From the NCBI RefSeq assembly GCF_007655135.1, contig NC_045128.1, positions 14,524,230-14,588,229 on the forward strand: DNA of 64,000 bases, in the 5' to 3' direction. The position numbers and the translations under genes were made by a program. The notes below the pieces were generated by a model. That model was given only the letters and a program-made list of their open reading frames with translations. It had not been told where the DNA came from and searched no databases. Positions 23,876 to 34,697 of this stretch are shown here, in pieces; the first letter of the stretch is position 1, and every line of letters begins with the position of its first letter. Origin of the DNA: Punica granatum (lineage: Eukaryota > Streptophyta > Magnoliopsida > Myrtales > Lythraceae).

Positions 23876-25731
23876 TTAAACCTCCTCTCCTTCTCGTTCA
23901 TGATCACCACCAGCACCAAGTGTCGCCGAAGGCTTCTCCTCTTTCCCCTTAAGCAACCCATACTTTCTGAGGATCCAGAGGTTCATTCGAGCGATGTTAC
24001 CCAAGAGCACGACGATCACGAGGCAGAGCCATGCAAGCATCGATATCTCGGTCACGTCCCGCAGCCTCTTTTCCGCGTCGTCCGGGGACATGTGCCTCAG
24101 CGCTAAGAAGTAGGTGATGACCTGAGCGGTGATCGCAATCCACATGATCGCCATCTGGACCCACATCCACCTCTTCTTGTTCATTGGAAGCCCACTTACT
24201 AGCAGCAGGATTATGCTGAGGGATGCCAGGAATGCGATCGTGTTGAATATCATGTACAGCCCGTACTCCTTCTTCTGGTTGTAGGCCATGATCGCCGCCC
24301 CCGCCCTGTGCGGATTCTTGACCGCCACGCCATTTGCATCCATTGTCAGGTCATCCTGCCAGACCCCTCCTGGAGGCGTGATCGCAGCTTGGAATGCCAC
24401 AGTAGCAATCAGCGAGGCCACCACCATGAGGGCACTCTTCTTCCTGCCCAGCCAGTCAGTTCCGTGCTTATGCTTCGGCTGCGAGAGCTTCTTTGCCAAG
24501 CTGCCTCCTTTCTGCAGTATTGGTGATGGAGATTTTGAGGTTTCCGGGCACCCTATTGGATTGTCATAGGGGTGGTAGGCACGGGAGGAGATCGAGTGAG
24601 TTTCCTTGGCACTCGAGGCATCTGCTGTTATGAGAGAATCCTGGATTTCCAAGTCATCCAGTTCCCGGGGGCTATGGATTAGAATATCTAGAGGGGTAGA
24701 GCCACTCTTGTTCTGCAGGTTCACATTCAATCCAGGGATCGTGAGCAGGAACTTTACGATCTGCACAAGGTCGATTACTGTCAGAACCGGCATTAGCTGG
24801 GCCTAGATACTGTTGCTCGATTGCATTTCACATGATGTTTTACGATCCAGACACTCACGGAACATAACGTAACTCCGGTTGTTGGCCAGTACCCGTACTA
24901 TTAATTTCAATATAAACAACCTGACACCGAATCCAAGCACATATATTCAATAGAGAATTATTATGTGAGAGTTAAGTTACCTCAACGTGCCTCTTGGCTA
25001 CGGCGATGTGGAGGGCAGTGTTCCCATCGGAATCCCTCCAATTCACCAACTGATGATCACTGTCCCCTCCTTTCCTAATAATTTCTCCGGCCACCATCTT
25101 CAGTGCTTCCCTCCTGCTCTTCAACACGCAGAGGTGCATCACCGTTTCACTGCGGTCCGTCAGCACCCCGCTCAACTCGGGCACGTCTCGGACAATCTGA
25201 GCCACGACCTCCGCTCTGCCCTTGATTGCCGCCACATGCAAAGGCGTCCAGCCATCGAGATTCCTCACCTTTCCTGATAGAAAATATACGAATCATGTTG
25301 CGAAAGAGGAGCGCTACATTAATCATTGGCAACCTAAGAAAGTGTGGTGCAGAGGTCTTGCGTTCGATTCTCATGAGTGGAACTTCCCGTATCTCTTTGT
25401 TTAGCATTTCAGAGGCAAAGATCATTTAATTGGATTTACCCATAGTAGGGCTGACGCGGAGGAGATCTTTCACCACCTCGACGTGGCCCTTCGCCGAGGC
25501 CAAGTGGAGCGGCGAGTTTCCATCGTAGTCCAGCTCGATCGCCAGCTCGGGCAGACGGTTCAGCAGCTCCTGGACGAACTTAACGTGGCCGAGGAGCGCC
25601 GCCGTGTGGAGGGGGGTCTCCGAGAGGCAGAGAACGGTGACCTTGTCGAGGATGAGAGGGTCCTGCCGGAGCAGATCCAGCAGGGTCGGGACGTCCCCGG
25701 TCCTCGCGGCATCGGACAGCTTCGACTCCAT
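23876..25731 (-). CDS. Ankyrin-repeat membrane protein with C-terminal PGG domain
   Basis: Three exons on the minus strand, 25731-25440, 25273-24981 and 24760-23876, join in frame to 489 codons. Exons 1-2 and the start of exon 3 hold about six ankyrin repeats (for example GNSPLHLASAKGHVEVVKDL, DGWTPLHVAAIKGRAEVV, DGNTALHIAVAKRHVE). A basic linker leads into the PGG domain, with ITPPGGVWQDD at about residues 322-332 and four hydrophobic segments near 305-325, 366-390, 396-420 and 430-455. Members of this plant family (BDA1, ITN1, ACD6-like) sit in membranes and act in defence or salt signalling; which one this matches cannot be told here. The start MESKLSD was chosen because it precedes the first repeat; an in-frame ATG at 25809 would add 26 Arg/Glu-rich residues encoded by the leader GA repeat. 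The gene appears intact. Confidence 0.88.
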
Positions 25732-25830
25732 TGCTCTGCTCTGTCTCTGTCCCTCTCTGAAGTGTAAACCTTCTCTTTCTCTCTCTCTCTCTAGAGAATT
25801 GGACTCCATAGGAATGGAAGGAATCTGACT
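25732..25830 (-). promoter_or_regulatory. Leader of the ankyrin-PGG gene with GA repeat
   Basis: On the coding strand a (GA)n tract at about 25768-25793 lies 40-60 nt upstream of the chosen start. An in-frame upstream ATG at 25809-25807 reads through the GA tract as alternating Arg-Glu codons, a common sign of untranslated leader rather than protein. Confidence 0.5.
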
Positions 25831-27611
25831 GGGCGGTTCAAAGGCTCAGTGTGAGATTGGTCAAAAATGGCGCCCGGGACCCCATAGAAGTTTCCGAAGA
25901 CCGTTTGGGAAGGCGTTGACTTTGACTAATTGTATGAATGGTTAGTTGTCGGAGGGGGCAGTTATTCTTAAGTAGATTTTCATTAATCTCATTCTGTCAC
26001 ATGGAGTAAAGAAACAGTAATTAGATTCTAACATTCTAATGAGAAAGGTATAGGGTATAATCACTTAAAAATATGTATCTTAATATAGAGTGAATTACAC
26101 ATAATTTGAGAAAAATAAAAAATTTCACATGGTTTGAGAAGATTCTTTTTTCTTTCTTTGTGCTAGATATCAAAAAATTCAGAGGATATCGATAATTCAA
26201 TGGGTAAATTTTTCCCAGTATGAATTTTCTCTATTCATAAGAATTGAATTCAAGAATCACTTGAACCAATCCACATTAATTGAGAAAAATGATTTTCGAT
26301 TATAAGGACGTGCGTCGTCGCGCACTATACCCTTTTTTGATGATTTTTTTTATTATAAGTAAATTACTTGCAACTGAAGAAAATTGCACAGAATTCCGAG
26401 AGTTCCACTTAATAAATTACATGGATTTTGAAAAATTTTACTTCAATTTTTAGTAATATTCTTGATTGCACAGTGCAATCACTTTTGTTGATTGTATCAT
26501 AGAGTTTTCCTGTGAATGGATATTAACCATGTAAGTAGTTTCACAATTATTATTCATTACAGTAATCTTATTTATTATTTCGGACCATTTAAAATTTTCT
26601 TATAGTTACATGAAAAGATAGATTGAAGCTAGTTGTCTTCTGAGGTAAAAATAAATAAATAAATAAATAAAAAGCTATTTGTCTTCTTTTATAGGAAACT
26701 TTTACGATCTAATATGTTTTGATGAAAGTACTGAATAATAAGTCATATTTTAATCTTTATAAGATTTAGATGAGTAAATAGTGATATATCTATATTTTCT
26801 TTTTTTGATTTATGAATAAACAAGAAAATAATTATCTGAATATTATAATGAGAACAAAATGGGGCTTGTACATTGCCTCTAGAACGTGACCTGAATCAAA
26901 AGTTTAATTTTATACTGCAGTTTTTATCAGTAAGACTTTCTCATTCTCTTTTTTTTTTTCTTTTCTTTTTGTTATTCTGTATTAGACCCATAACCATCCT
27001 TAGATCGCAATTATACCCTAGTCTCTGTCTATCTAACTAAATATTACCAAGAAATAGCTGTAAAAGAATGCACAAGTTGGCTTTATTGTTCTTTCGAAAA
27101 GATATTTGATTAGGTGAAATGGGACCACTTCCCGTTCTTTCTCATTATTATATCAATCCACATGCAAGCTCTCTCTCTTTCTTCTCTTCTTTCGGGTGCT
27201 TTTTAGATGCTGGAAATAATTATTTAGTGACAATGTGATCAAATTTGTAAAGTTAAGTATTCTGTTGTCCTATACTTCCTCATATTTTATATATTAAGTT
27301 TTCTGAATATAAATGATTTAAGATAAAATGACCAATCATAAGAGATTTACTTTATTTAACTTTATAAAGCTAATATTGATTGTTAAGGAAAGGTTAAATG
27401 TAATTTTAAATAGTTCTTAATTTCCTCAAAATTATGTATTTTTATTTACTAATAAAATAACTAGTAGTCATTGACGTCTTTCTTTAATATTTTTGAATAT
27501 ATTTTCTTTAATTACAATAATAATAATTATTGTTATTTAATTTCTATACAACATATTAAATTATTAAACATTTACTATTCTACCCCTATTCATTAGGGTG
27601 TAGTCAAGTTT
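25831..27611. other. AT-rich intergenic region, no gene seen
   Basis: The first 150 bp should include the ankyrin gene promoter. The rest is AT-rich, with short AAAT (about 26650-26670) and poly-T tracts. No reading frame with a known domain and no element ends were recognised. Confidence 0.5.
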
Positions 27612-27930
27612 ATATATTATATAGATTAAGGTGAATAATTATTTTTAAATAGCAATTTCAACTTTAACTTTTTTTTTAAAATCAATTGTTATATGTAATT
27701 AAAGAGTTTGGTGTGTAAGTGAGAGATCCATGTGCATTTTTTTCTTTGTGAGATAGTAATTATGTGATTGAGACATTTTAACACATGGCAACACGTGGTG
27801 GAACCCGCACGAGAATTTGGGCACATAGCAATACATGGCAATGCTTGGCGACACATGGCGAAAGCTAGCTAGGCCAAATGTTACACGTGGCATAACCCAG
27901 TTAACTATTCCAAGCATTATCTATTATATA
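27612..27930 (+). repeat. Dispersed ABRE-containing repeat, copy A
   Basis: Unit of a repeat family present at least six times in this window in one orientation. Landmarks in order: AAGGTGAATAATTATTTTTA, TTTAAAATCAATTGTTATAT, GAGATCCATGTG, AATTATGT-ATTGAGACA, a cluster of CACATGGCRA-type motifs, GCCAAATRTTACACGTGGCA, and a TATATTATATAG end. The coding potential is nil. The class of element is unknown. Confidence 0.75.
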
Positions 27931-27944
27931 CCAATTCGAATAAT

Positions 27945-28255
27945 CTCCAATGTACAACACTATGATTCTACCAATTCGAATGTTAAATTCGATTAAAATT
28001 TTCTTCATTTAATTGACTTAATATATAGATTCGTATTTAAAATGGTATTTAATGTACATCGCCGCAATTCTACCAATTCAAATGTTAAATTCGATTAAAA
28101 TAATTTTCTTCGTTTAATTAAGTTTCTATATATTTGTATTAAAATTGATATTCAATGCACAACATTGTAATTCTACCAATTCAAATATTAAGTTTGTCTA
28201 AAATAGTTTTTTTCGTTTAGTTAAGTTTATATAACGCTGTAATTCTATCAATTAG
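27945..28255. repeat. About 102-bp tandem repeat, three-plus copies
   Basis: The block ATTCTACCAATTCRAATRTTAA recurs at 27965, 28067 and 28170 (spacing 102 and 103 bp), with a shortened fourth copy at 28242. It lies between copies A and B of the dispersed repeat. Confidence 0.75.
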
Positions 28256-28671
28256 AATAATTAATTTTATGTATTTAAGGTGAATAATTTTTTAGAATAG
28301 CAGTCATTTTTGTATTAAGGAATTCAAAGATGATTTTTTTTAAAATCAATTGTTTTACGTAAGTAATATTTGTAATTAAGGTGAATAAATATTTTTAATA
28401 GCATTTTGAAGATGATTTTTTTTAAATCAATTGTTATATGCGATTAAGGAGTTTGAGCGTTGAGAAAGAGATCCATGTGTTTTCTTTTCTGAAATAATAA
28501 TTATGTAATAAAGACACGTCAACACATGCTAAAACGTGGTGGAACCCACATAGGAACTTGTACACACGGCAACACTTGGTGAGACATGACGAAATCTAAA
28601 GAGGCCAAATATTACACGTGGCAAAACAAAATTAACTGTTTTAGACATTATATATAATATATAGATTCAAA
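28250..28671 (+). repeat. Dispersed ABRE-containing repeat, copy B
   Basis: Full-length unit of about 420 bp with the same landmarks as copy A, including AAGAGATCCATGTG (about 28465), the CACATG/ACACGG cluster, and ATTACACGTGGCAAAAC near 28611-28625. Confidence 0.8.
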
Positions 28672-28889
28672 TAATTAAGTTTATTTTATTAAGGTGAATA
28701 ATTTTTCTAGAATAGCAATTATTTTTCTATTAAGGAGTTCGAAGAACATTTTCTTTAAAATCAATTGTTTTATGTAGGTAACATTTGTAATTAAGTTGAA
28801 TAATTATTTTTAATAGCAATTAGAAAATAATCCTTTTCAAATCAATTGTTATATGTAATTAAAGAGTTTGGGCGTGTGCGGGAGAGATC

Positions 28890-31800
28890 TGTCAGCACCC
28901 AATTTTGGCCCACCGGCTCCAGAGGGGCAAAATCGTCACTTTTGCCACTCGTGAGGGAAGTATTTCCGATTAATTACTCAAGTATTCACGACTTTTTGGA
29001 AATAGCAAATTTGCCTAATTTAAAAATAATACTATTCGGGACGTTTTCGAATTCCGCGTTCCTCAACGTCAATTTTCAAAATCCGGGACAAAATTCGAGA
29101 TTGACAATAATCTTATCGCATAATATTGATTAACGAATTTTTCTGAGCACAATGGTGATTTCGAATTATTTTTCCGACGTCCGATCAAGAAGACGGAATT
29201 TTTAATTTGTACGCGCGTCGAATTCGAATTCAAAAAAAAAAAAAGGGTCAAACGGTCAGAAGTCTGACGACTTCTGACCGTTGACCTGTTACCCCTCTTC
29301 TGGTTCTTCTTCTTCCTCGTTCATTCCTTCACGTTTTCTTTTCTTTTTTTTTTTCTTTCTTTTCTGGCAGGGACAACCGATGCCACCTCGGCTGCCGCTG
29401 CACCCGAGCCTGCCGCACGCCAACTCCTCTGCGCACGCGACTTCTCTGCACACGCCAACGATTTCCGACACGCAAACGCCATCTCTCTCTCTCTCTCGGT
29501 TTTTCAAAAAACCGGAACTCACGGACACAAAAAGAGGAGCTCGTTCGAAAAACACAGACGCTCTCCCTCAGCTCGTTCGGACGATTCGCCCTCAGCTCCC
29601 GGACTCGGACCCCCCCTCAGCTCACGAACTCTCTCTAAAATCCCTCGGCTAGCTGATTCGAAAAACTCCCAGCTCGACTTTTCGCCGAGACCGAAAGTTT
29701 GACCACGGCCGAGAAACTCCCGGCTCGACTTTTCGCCGAGACCCACAGCTCGACCTCACGCCCGAAACCCGCAGCTCGAGTCTCCCTCGCCCACGACTCG
29801 GCCGCCGAACCGCCTCCTCTCTCCCTCTGAGTTTCCGTGTTCTGCTAACCGGGTCGGTTTCTCTTTTTCGGGTTGAACAGGCATGCCATCCAGCAGCTCG
29901 GCCCGCGCACGCCAGCCCAGCCCAGCCACCGCGGTCCAGTCCGGCCCACTAGCCGCGGTCCAGTCAGGCCCAGTCTACCCCCATCGGCCCAGTTCAGCAG
30001 CCAAAGGCCCAGTTCGGCCCGATACCCCAGTTTGGCCAAATCTGGCCCAACCCGGCCCCTCTAGCAGCCCAACCCGTCCGGCGTTTTTTTTTTTTTTAAT
30101 TTTTTTATTTACAGAATCACCCCTCAACTTCCCGAACTAGGTAAATTCCCGACTTAGTGGCATGTTTAGGGCTCCGCTTCTGAATATTAATGTTTGTTTG
30201 GATGAATATGATGTCAAATGAGCGTTATTGGGTCGTGGGGGTGATCGGATTCGCCCCGAACTCGATTTTACGAACTTTTCGTTTTGTCTCATTTCAGTCC
30301 AGAGGACGCATTTTTATTTTTTCAGAACTGCCCCAAATTTTAAAATTCTTTTCAAGCCAAGTCCCAGTCATTTGTACCATTTCCCATTCAGTCCTGGAAT
30401 TTTTCAGAATTTTTCAAGCACTCCAAGGAACTTTTCAAGTTGTTTCAGTTTAGTCCCGGGGGCGTTTTCGCCTTTTTCAGATCCGCCCCGAATTTTAAAA
30501 ATTATTTCCGTCCAAGTCCCGGCCATTTTAATATTTCCTGATCAGTCCTTGAAATTTTCAGAATTTTCTAAATCAGTTCCGGAACTTTTCGCGTCGTTTC
30601 AGTTCAGTCCTCGGGGAATTTTTTCACTTTTCAGATCAGCCCGAACTTTCAAATTCGTTCCAAAGGAGTCCTGGGACATTTTCAATAATTCTTACACAGT
30701 CCCCAATTTTCCAGAATTTCCAAATCAGTCCTCGAAACTTTATCCGAATGTTCAAATCAGTCCCTGTTCTTTAAAAGTCGTTCAAATCAGTCCTTGGGCA
30801 TTTTCTAAAAATATCCAACCCCTACCTACTTGGATCCCCGACCGACAACGTTTGTGCCATGTTTAAATATTTTATTCCTGTAATTATATGTATACGGCAT
30901 GACAACGTGTGTGCTTTGCATGATTTTCCGCTTTCCATGAGTCGGTGCCGTTTTATCAATTTTATCAACATTATGTTTGCGTATGCTTGTATGTGTTTAT
31001 CATGATCATGGCGGCACCGATTGTGTAAATTTGCATGTTTGTTGTGCTTGACGTGATAATGTGCTCTTGATTCGTGTTTAAATGCTTTATTTTCTCGTTT
31101 TAATCGAAACCTCACATGAATCGGATTAATCATGTAAACTAGACCTAAAATCAATTTTTTAATCCCAAGATGGTTGGGAATTAGGATTCGCATCGGACGA
31201 TCTATTAATGATCGGCTCGACGGTCTGAAACCCGTATATTCAGAGCATTTGGCAAAAACATTAATTAATTTAATCAACAATTCCATTAACGGGTAATTGG
31301 GACGTTCACACGATTAATTAAATCACTTGGCTCTAATAATTTTGCACGAATTGATAATAAATCGGTAACACGTGTCGATAGGTTGCAAACATGCGTTGGT
31401 GCCCTTTTCAAAACTTGCAAATTTTATAAAACTCGAGACACGTGGTTCGATGTGACATGGATGTCTAGGAAGGACTTGCGCGTCTCGACTCGAGGCCTTA
31501 CCTGATTTCAGGAAACTCAGGTCGGGACGTGGAAGTTTTTCTTAGATCACTTCCGGATAGATTAACCGATCTTTTGGCTCTTTTAGGGTTCTTGACAACC
31601 CTGGAAAGTCCACGGGATCGGTTAGCGCCGGTCACAGGCCGAGGTGGCCCGCACCGCGTAATCTCTCTTTCCCGAAAATAATTTTTACCTCAAGGGCAAA
31701 ATCGTCTATTTGCAACTTAGCGACACCCCTAGGGTTAGAATAAGAGAAACATTACGGTATCAGGGTAGGGATGGGCTACCTATCTAAGCGCAGGTTCATC

Positions 31801-32944
31801 TGCATAGCCCGCTCTATCCGACCGATGAGTTTTTTCGTTATTCTAGCATAGTCTCGGGTAGTTAGTTCGGTAGATGGGCTCAAAATACAAATACCGGATT
31901 AATTGTGTACTTGGTTAAGACGAAAGCGGGCAATAGCGGGATAGGCACTAGGTTCTAGGATTTACGGGTGGAATCAATGTTCGGTAATAACTTGTAACAA
32001 TCGTAGTGTCACAACATAGAACAATTCTAAAAGCAACCCACTAACACAAGACTTGACAACAGACGTCACGTACATCAAGTCCTCAAAATAATGCCAAGTG
32101 CGAAATACCTTCCCGAGGCGATCCTTGATCGATTTCACACCTTGTACCCACTTTGTCTGTTTAGGGTAGGATTTGCATGCCAAGATACCCCTGTTAATAA
32201 TTGGTTAATTCACGTAAATTCGGCAATAATAAAAACCCCATTGTTTGTTTATTTATGCCCGTTTTGTTACATTCTTGCACTTGTTTTGTTATGCGGATCG
32301 AGCCCGATCCCTTAGGATACGATTCATAGGGGGTCCAACGCCCCAACCATAGATCACGGGGTCTAACCCCCTAACACCGAGCGCGCATCTTAATTTCAAT
32401 TCCAGTCTTTTCAAACCACACGGTGGGCACGGGTGGAATAATAACCGAACGCGATTCGACCGGGATTCAATTGTTGTAATCTGTATTTTATTTATTCGAG
32501 AGGACAATGTAAGGATTTATGTTGTACATTTATTCATGTAAGAATCCCGGTCGGAGAGTAGACGGTTGGAGTGTTTCTTCGAATTTACGGTGTCAAAACG
32601 CATAAGATGAGCGGAACTTAATTAAGTGGTAATTAAATTAAAATGGCAAGCCTAGACAAGCTAGAGTACCGAAAGGGCGTGTGGGATATAGGCCAACACG
32701 TAATAGAACCCCCGAATTCGGAACCTCGAGTTCCGCAGACCATATGCCTTAGCAATTAGGTGTACCCCGTACCCCTAGACCCAGGTAACTTGCCGGCCCT
32801 CGACCTTCGGGTCGTAAAATGGCAAGTGGCGACTCCTTCTCATGTGCGTCCGTCGCGCGTCCCCGGGAAGGTGGACACTCCCAAGCCGCGTTTACTTAGG
32901 CGCGCGCATGCGTGCCCCGACGAGACAAAATTCGGGTGCGCACA
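28890..32944 (+). mobile_element. Solo LTR of an Ogre/Tat-lineage Ty3/gypsy element
   Basis: The 4,055-bp sequence starts TGTCAGCACCC and ends GGTGCGCACA, with a perfect 5-bp target duplication AGATC at 28885-28889 and 32945-32949. Both ends closely match the 5' LTR at 50635-53649, and the right end is followed by host repeat, not by a primer binding site. It is therefore a solo LTR left by recombination between LTRs. The middle holds a GC-rich block (about 29280-30070) and degenerate repeats of CAGTCC at about 30290-30830. It is about 1 kb longer than the other LTR. Reading frames inside it have no known domain. Confidence 0.92.
30290..30830. repeat. Degenerate short repeats inside the solo LTR
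   Basis: The phrase TTTCAGWTCAGTCC and variants recur every 30-50 bp, with a larger period including CCCCGAATTTTAAAA. The counterpart in the 5' LTR lies at about 51600-52150. Confidence 0.7.
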
Positions 32945-33185
32945 AGATCCATGTGCTTTTTTTTTTCCCTCGAGATAGTTATTATGTAATTGAGACACTT
33001 CAACACATGGCAATATGTGAGGGAACCCACATGGGAACTTGGACACTCGACAACGCTTGGTAACACATGGCGGAAGTTAGGAGAGGCCAAAGATTACACA
33101 TGGTGGAAGTTAGGAGAGGCCAAAGATTACGCATGGCGGAACTTGATTAACTATTTCAGGCATTGTATATTATATATATTTGAAT

Positions 33186-33320
33186 AATTAAGCTTATGTA
33201 ATTAAGGTGAGTAATTTTTTTAGAACATCAATTCGAAGATATTTTTTAAAAATCACTTCTTTTGCGTAAGTAGTTTCTGTAATTAAGGTGAATAATTATT
33301 TTTAAATAGCAACCTAAGCA
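33186..33320 (+). repeat. Dispersed repeat, copy D (truncated)
   Basis: Contains only the first third of the unit (GTAATTAAGGTGAGTAAT and GTAATTAAGGTGAATAATTA) and stops shortly before the foldback MITE. Confidence 0.65.
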
Positions 33321-33347
33321 AATGAAAAAAAATATCAAATTTAATAG

Positions 33348-33938
33348 GGGAAAATAACGTCATGTATCCCGATCTTTACATGTTATCTTAGTTTTATCCC
33401 AACGTCGAATTTTTTCTGAGTTATCTTAACGTTAATGGTTTGGTTTCAAATCTATCATGCCGTAAAAGTTCCATCCATTTTTGACGGAAATGCTGACGTG
33501 GCATGTTAATTACTTACGGAGCTGACGTGGAGAGTGTGTAAGTCCCAATATAATGAAAAAATTACACCAGATATCCCAACGTTTTTGTTGTTTCTCAGTT
33601 TTATCCTAATCTTTTGTTGTTTTCTCAATTCTATCCCAATCTTTTACTGTTTTCTCCATATTATCCTAACGGGTTGGGATATATTTGAGAAATTATGAAA
33701 AGATTTTGGATAAAATTGAGAAAAAAATAAAAAATATTGGGATAAAATTGAGAAAATATTAAAATGTTGTCAAGCAATTAACGCGTCAAGTTAGCATTTC
33801 CATTAAAAATGGACATAATGTTTATGGTGGGATAAATTCGATACCAAACCATTAACGTTAGGATACCTCATAAAAAAATGATGTTAGGATAAAACTAAGA
33901 CAACATGTAAAGGTTGTGATAGATGTTGCAATTTTCCT
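33348..33938. mobile_element. Foldback MITE of Mutator (MULE) type
   Basis: A 591-bp non-coding element has inverted repeats of about 165 bp at each end; shared blocks read CTTTACATGTT, TCTTAGTTTTATCC, TAACGTTAATGGTTTGG and GGAAATGCT in both arms. It is flanked by the identical 10-bp sequence AATTTAATAG (33338-33347 and 33939-33948). Long termini plus a 9-10-bp duplication are typical of MULE-derived MITEs. The centre holds further TATCCCAAT repeats in both orientations. Confidence 0.87.
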
Positions 33939-33948
33939 AATTTAATAG

Positions 33949-34310
33949 ATACATCGCAGTCTGGAGGGGCGGATGCAAAATTCGAATTAAGGGGTGGAGG
34001 GAGGGCAAAAACCATATGTATATTTTCTTAAGACATTGTAATTGTAAGAGGAGCGACTGCCCCCCACCACAACCACCACCAAGCCAAACCCCGGATCCAT
34101 CCATGTTGGTGTTGGCTTGATGCTAAATTACCTTGGATGCCTATTACTCTTTTAGTTACACAATTCGACATGCTACAAAACGAAGGATGATTGTGTTGTT
34201 TAATTAAAATTAAGCACTGATTTTGTAATTTAACCTAAGGGAAAAGTAATTCAAACAAAAAACTATCAAAAATGCAAAATTGTATAGGTAATAGGGACAT
34301 ACAATATTAT
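33949..34310. other. Intergenic, no gene seen
   Basis: Non-coding sequence with no recognised element between the foldback MITE and the first copy of the 390-bp direct repeat. Confidence 0.5.
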
Positions 34311-34697
34311 TAAGGGATCAAATCCCACATCAACATTAGCTATAATCTTAAGTTTTTACATGTTTTTTGTTTCAAATGACAACGTACTTTTTACAAAGAG
34401 TCAAACGCTGATTAGTGAAGAGTCGCTTAGGTGCTTATAAAAAGAAGAATGAGGAGATAAAAAGGTAAAGAGCAATGCAAAAACATTATGATGATACTCT
34501 AACACTTTTTGACAAAAAAAGGTTGTAATACGCATTTTGACAGCATGTTGACATTTTGATACTAAAGTAAACTTTTGTTGTAATAACACCGACTTAATAT
34601 AAATTAACAAGGCATATGTTGAGAAGTGTGTGCCGGAATGTGAGTGGATCAAAATTCGGTACTTGTCCATTAAATAGACCGTAGCAACACTATTCTG
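34310..34697 (+). repeat. 390-bp direct repeat, left copy
   Basis: Resembles 38150-38540 in the same orientation, sharing GGTGCTTATA, TTTTGACAAAAAA, GCATTTTGACA, CATGTTGACATTTT and GCAACACTATT. The spacing between copies is about 3.84 kb. Confidence 0.75.

Larger units (their letters stand above)
28672..33185 (+). repeat. Dispersed ABRE-containing repeat, copy C, split by a solo LTR
   Basis: The left half is 28672-28889 and the right half resumes at 32945. With one copy of the AGATC duplication removed, the two halves rejoin exactly at the GAGAGATCCATGTG block that is uninterrupted in copies A and B. Confidence 0.85.

Noticed and set aside
23876..23961. Overlapping 97-codon minus-strand frame at the end of the ankyrin gene
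   Set aside because: It is in another frame over the last exon and its 3' UTR, without domain support.
25732..25809. Upstream in-frame ATG of the ankyrin gene as the true start
   Set aside because: The extra 26 residues are mostly Arg/Glu codons from a GA microsatellite, which is typical leader sequence; it cannot be excluded without cDNA.
30228..30866. Open frame of 212 codons
   Set aside because: It lies inside the solo LTR, is made of the degenerate CAGTCC repeats, is Phe/Pro/Ser-rich by composition and has no domain.
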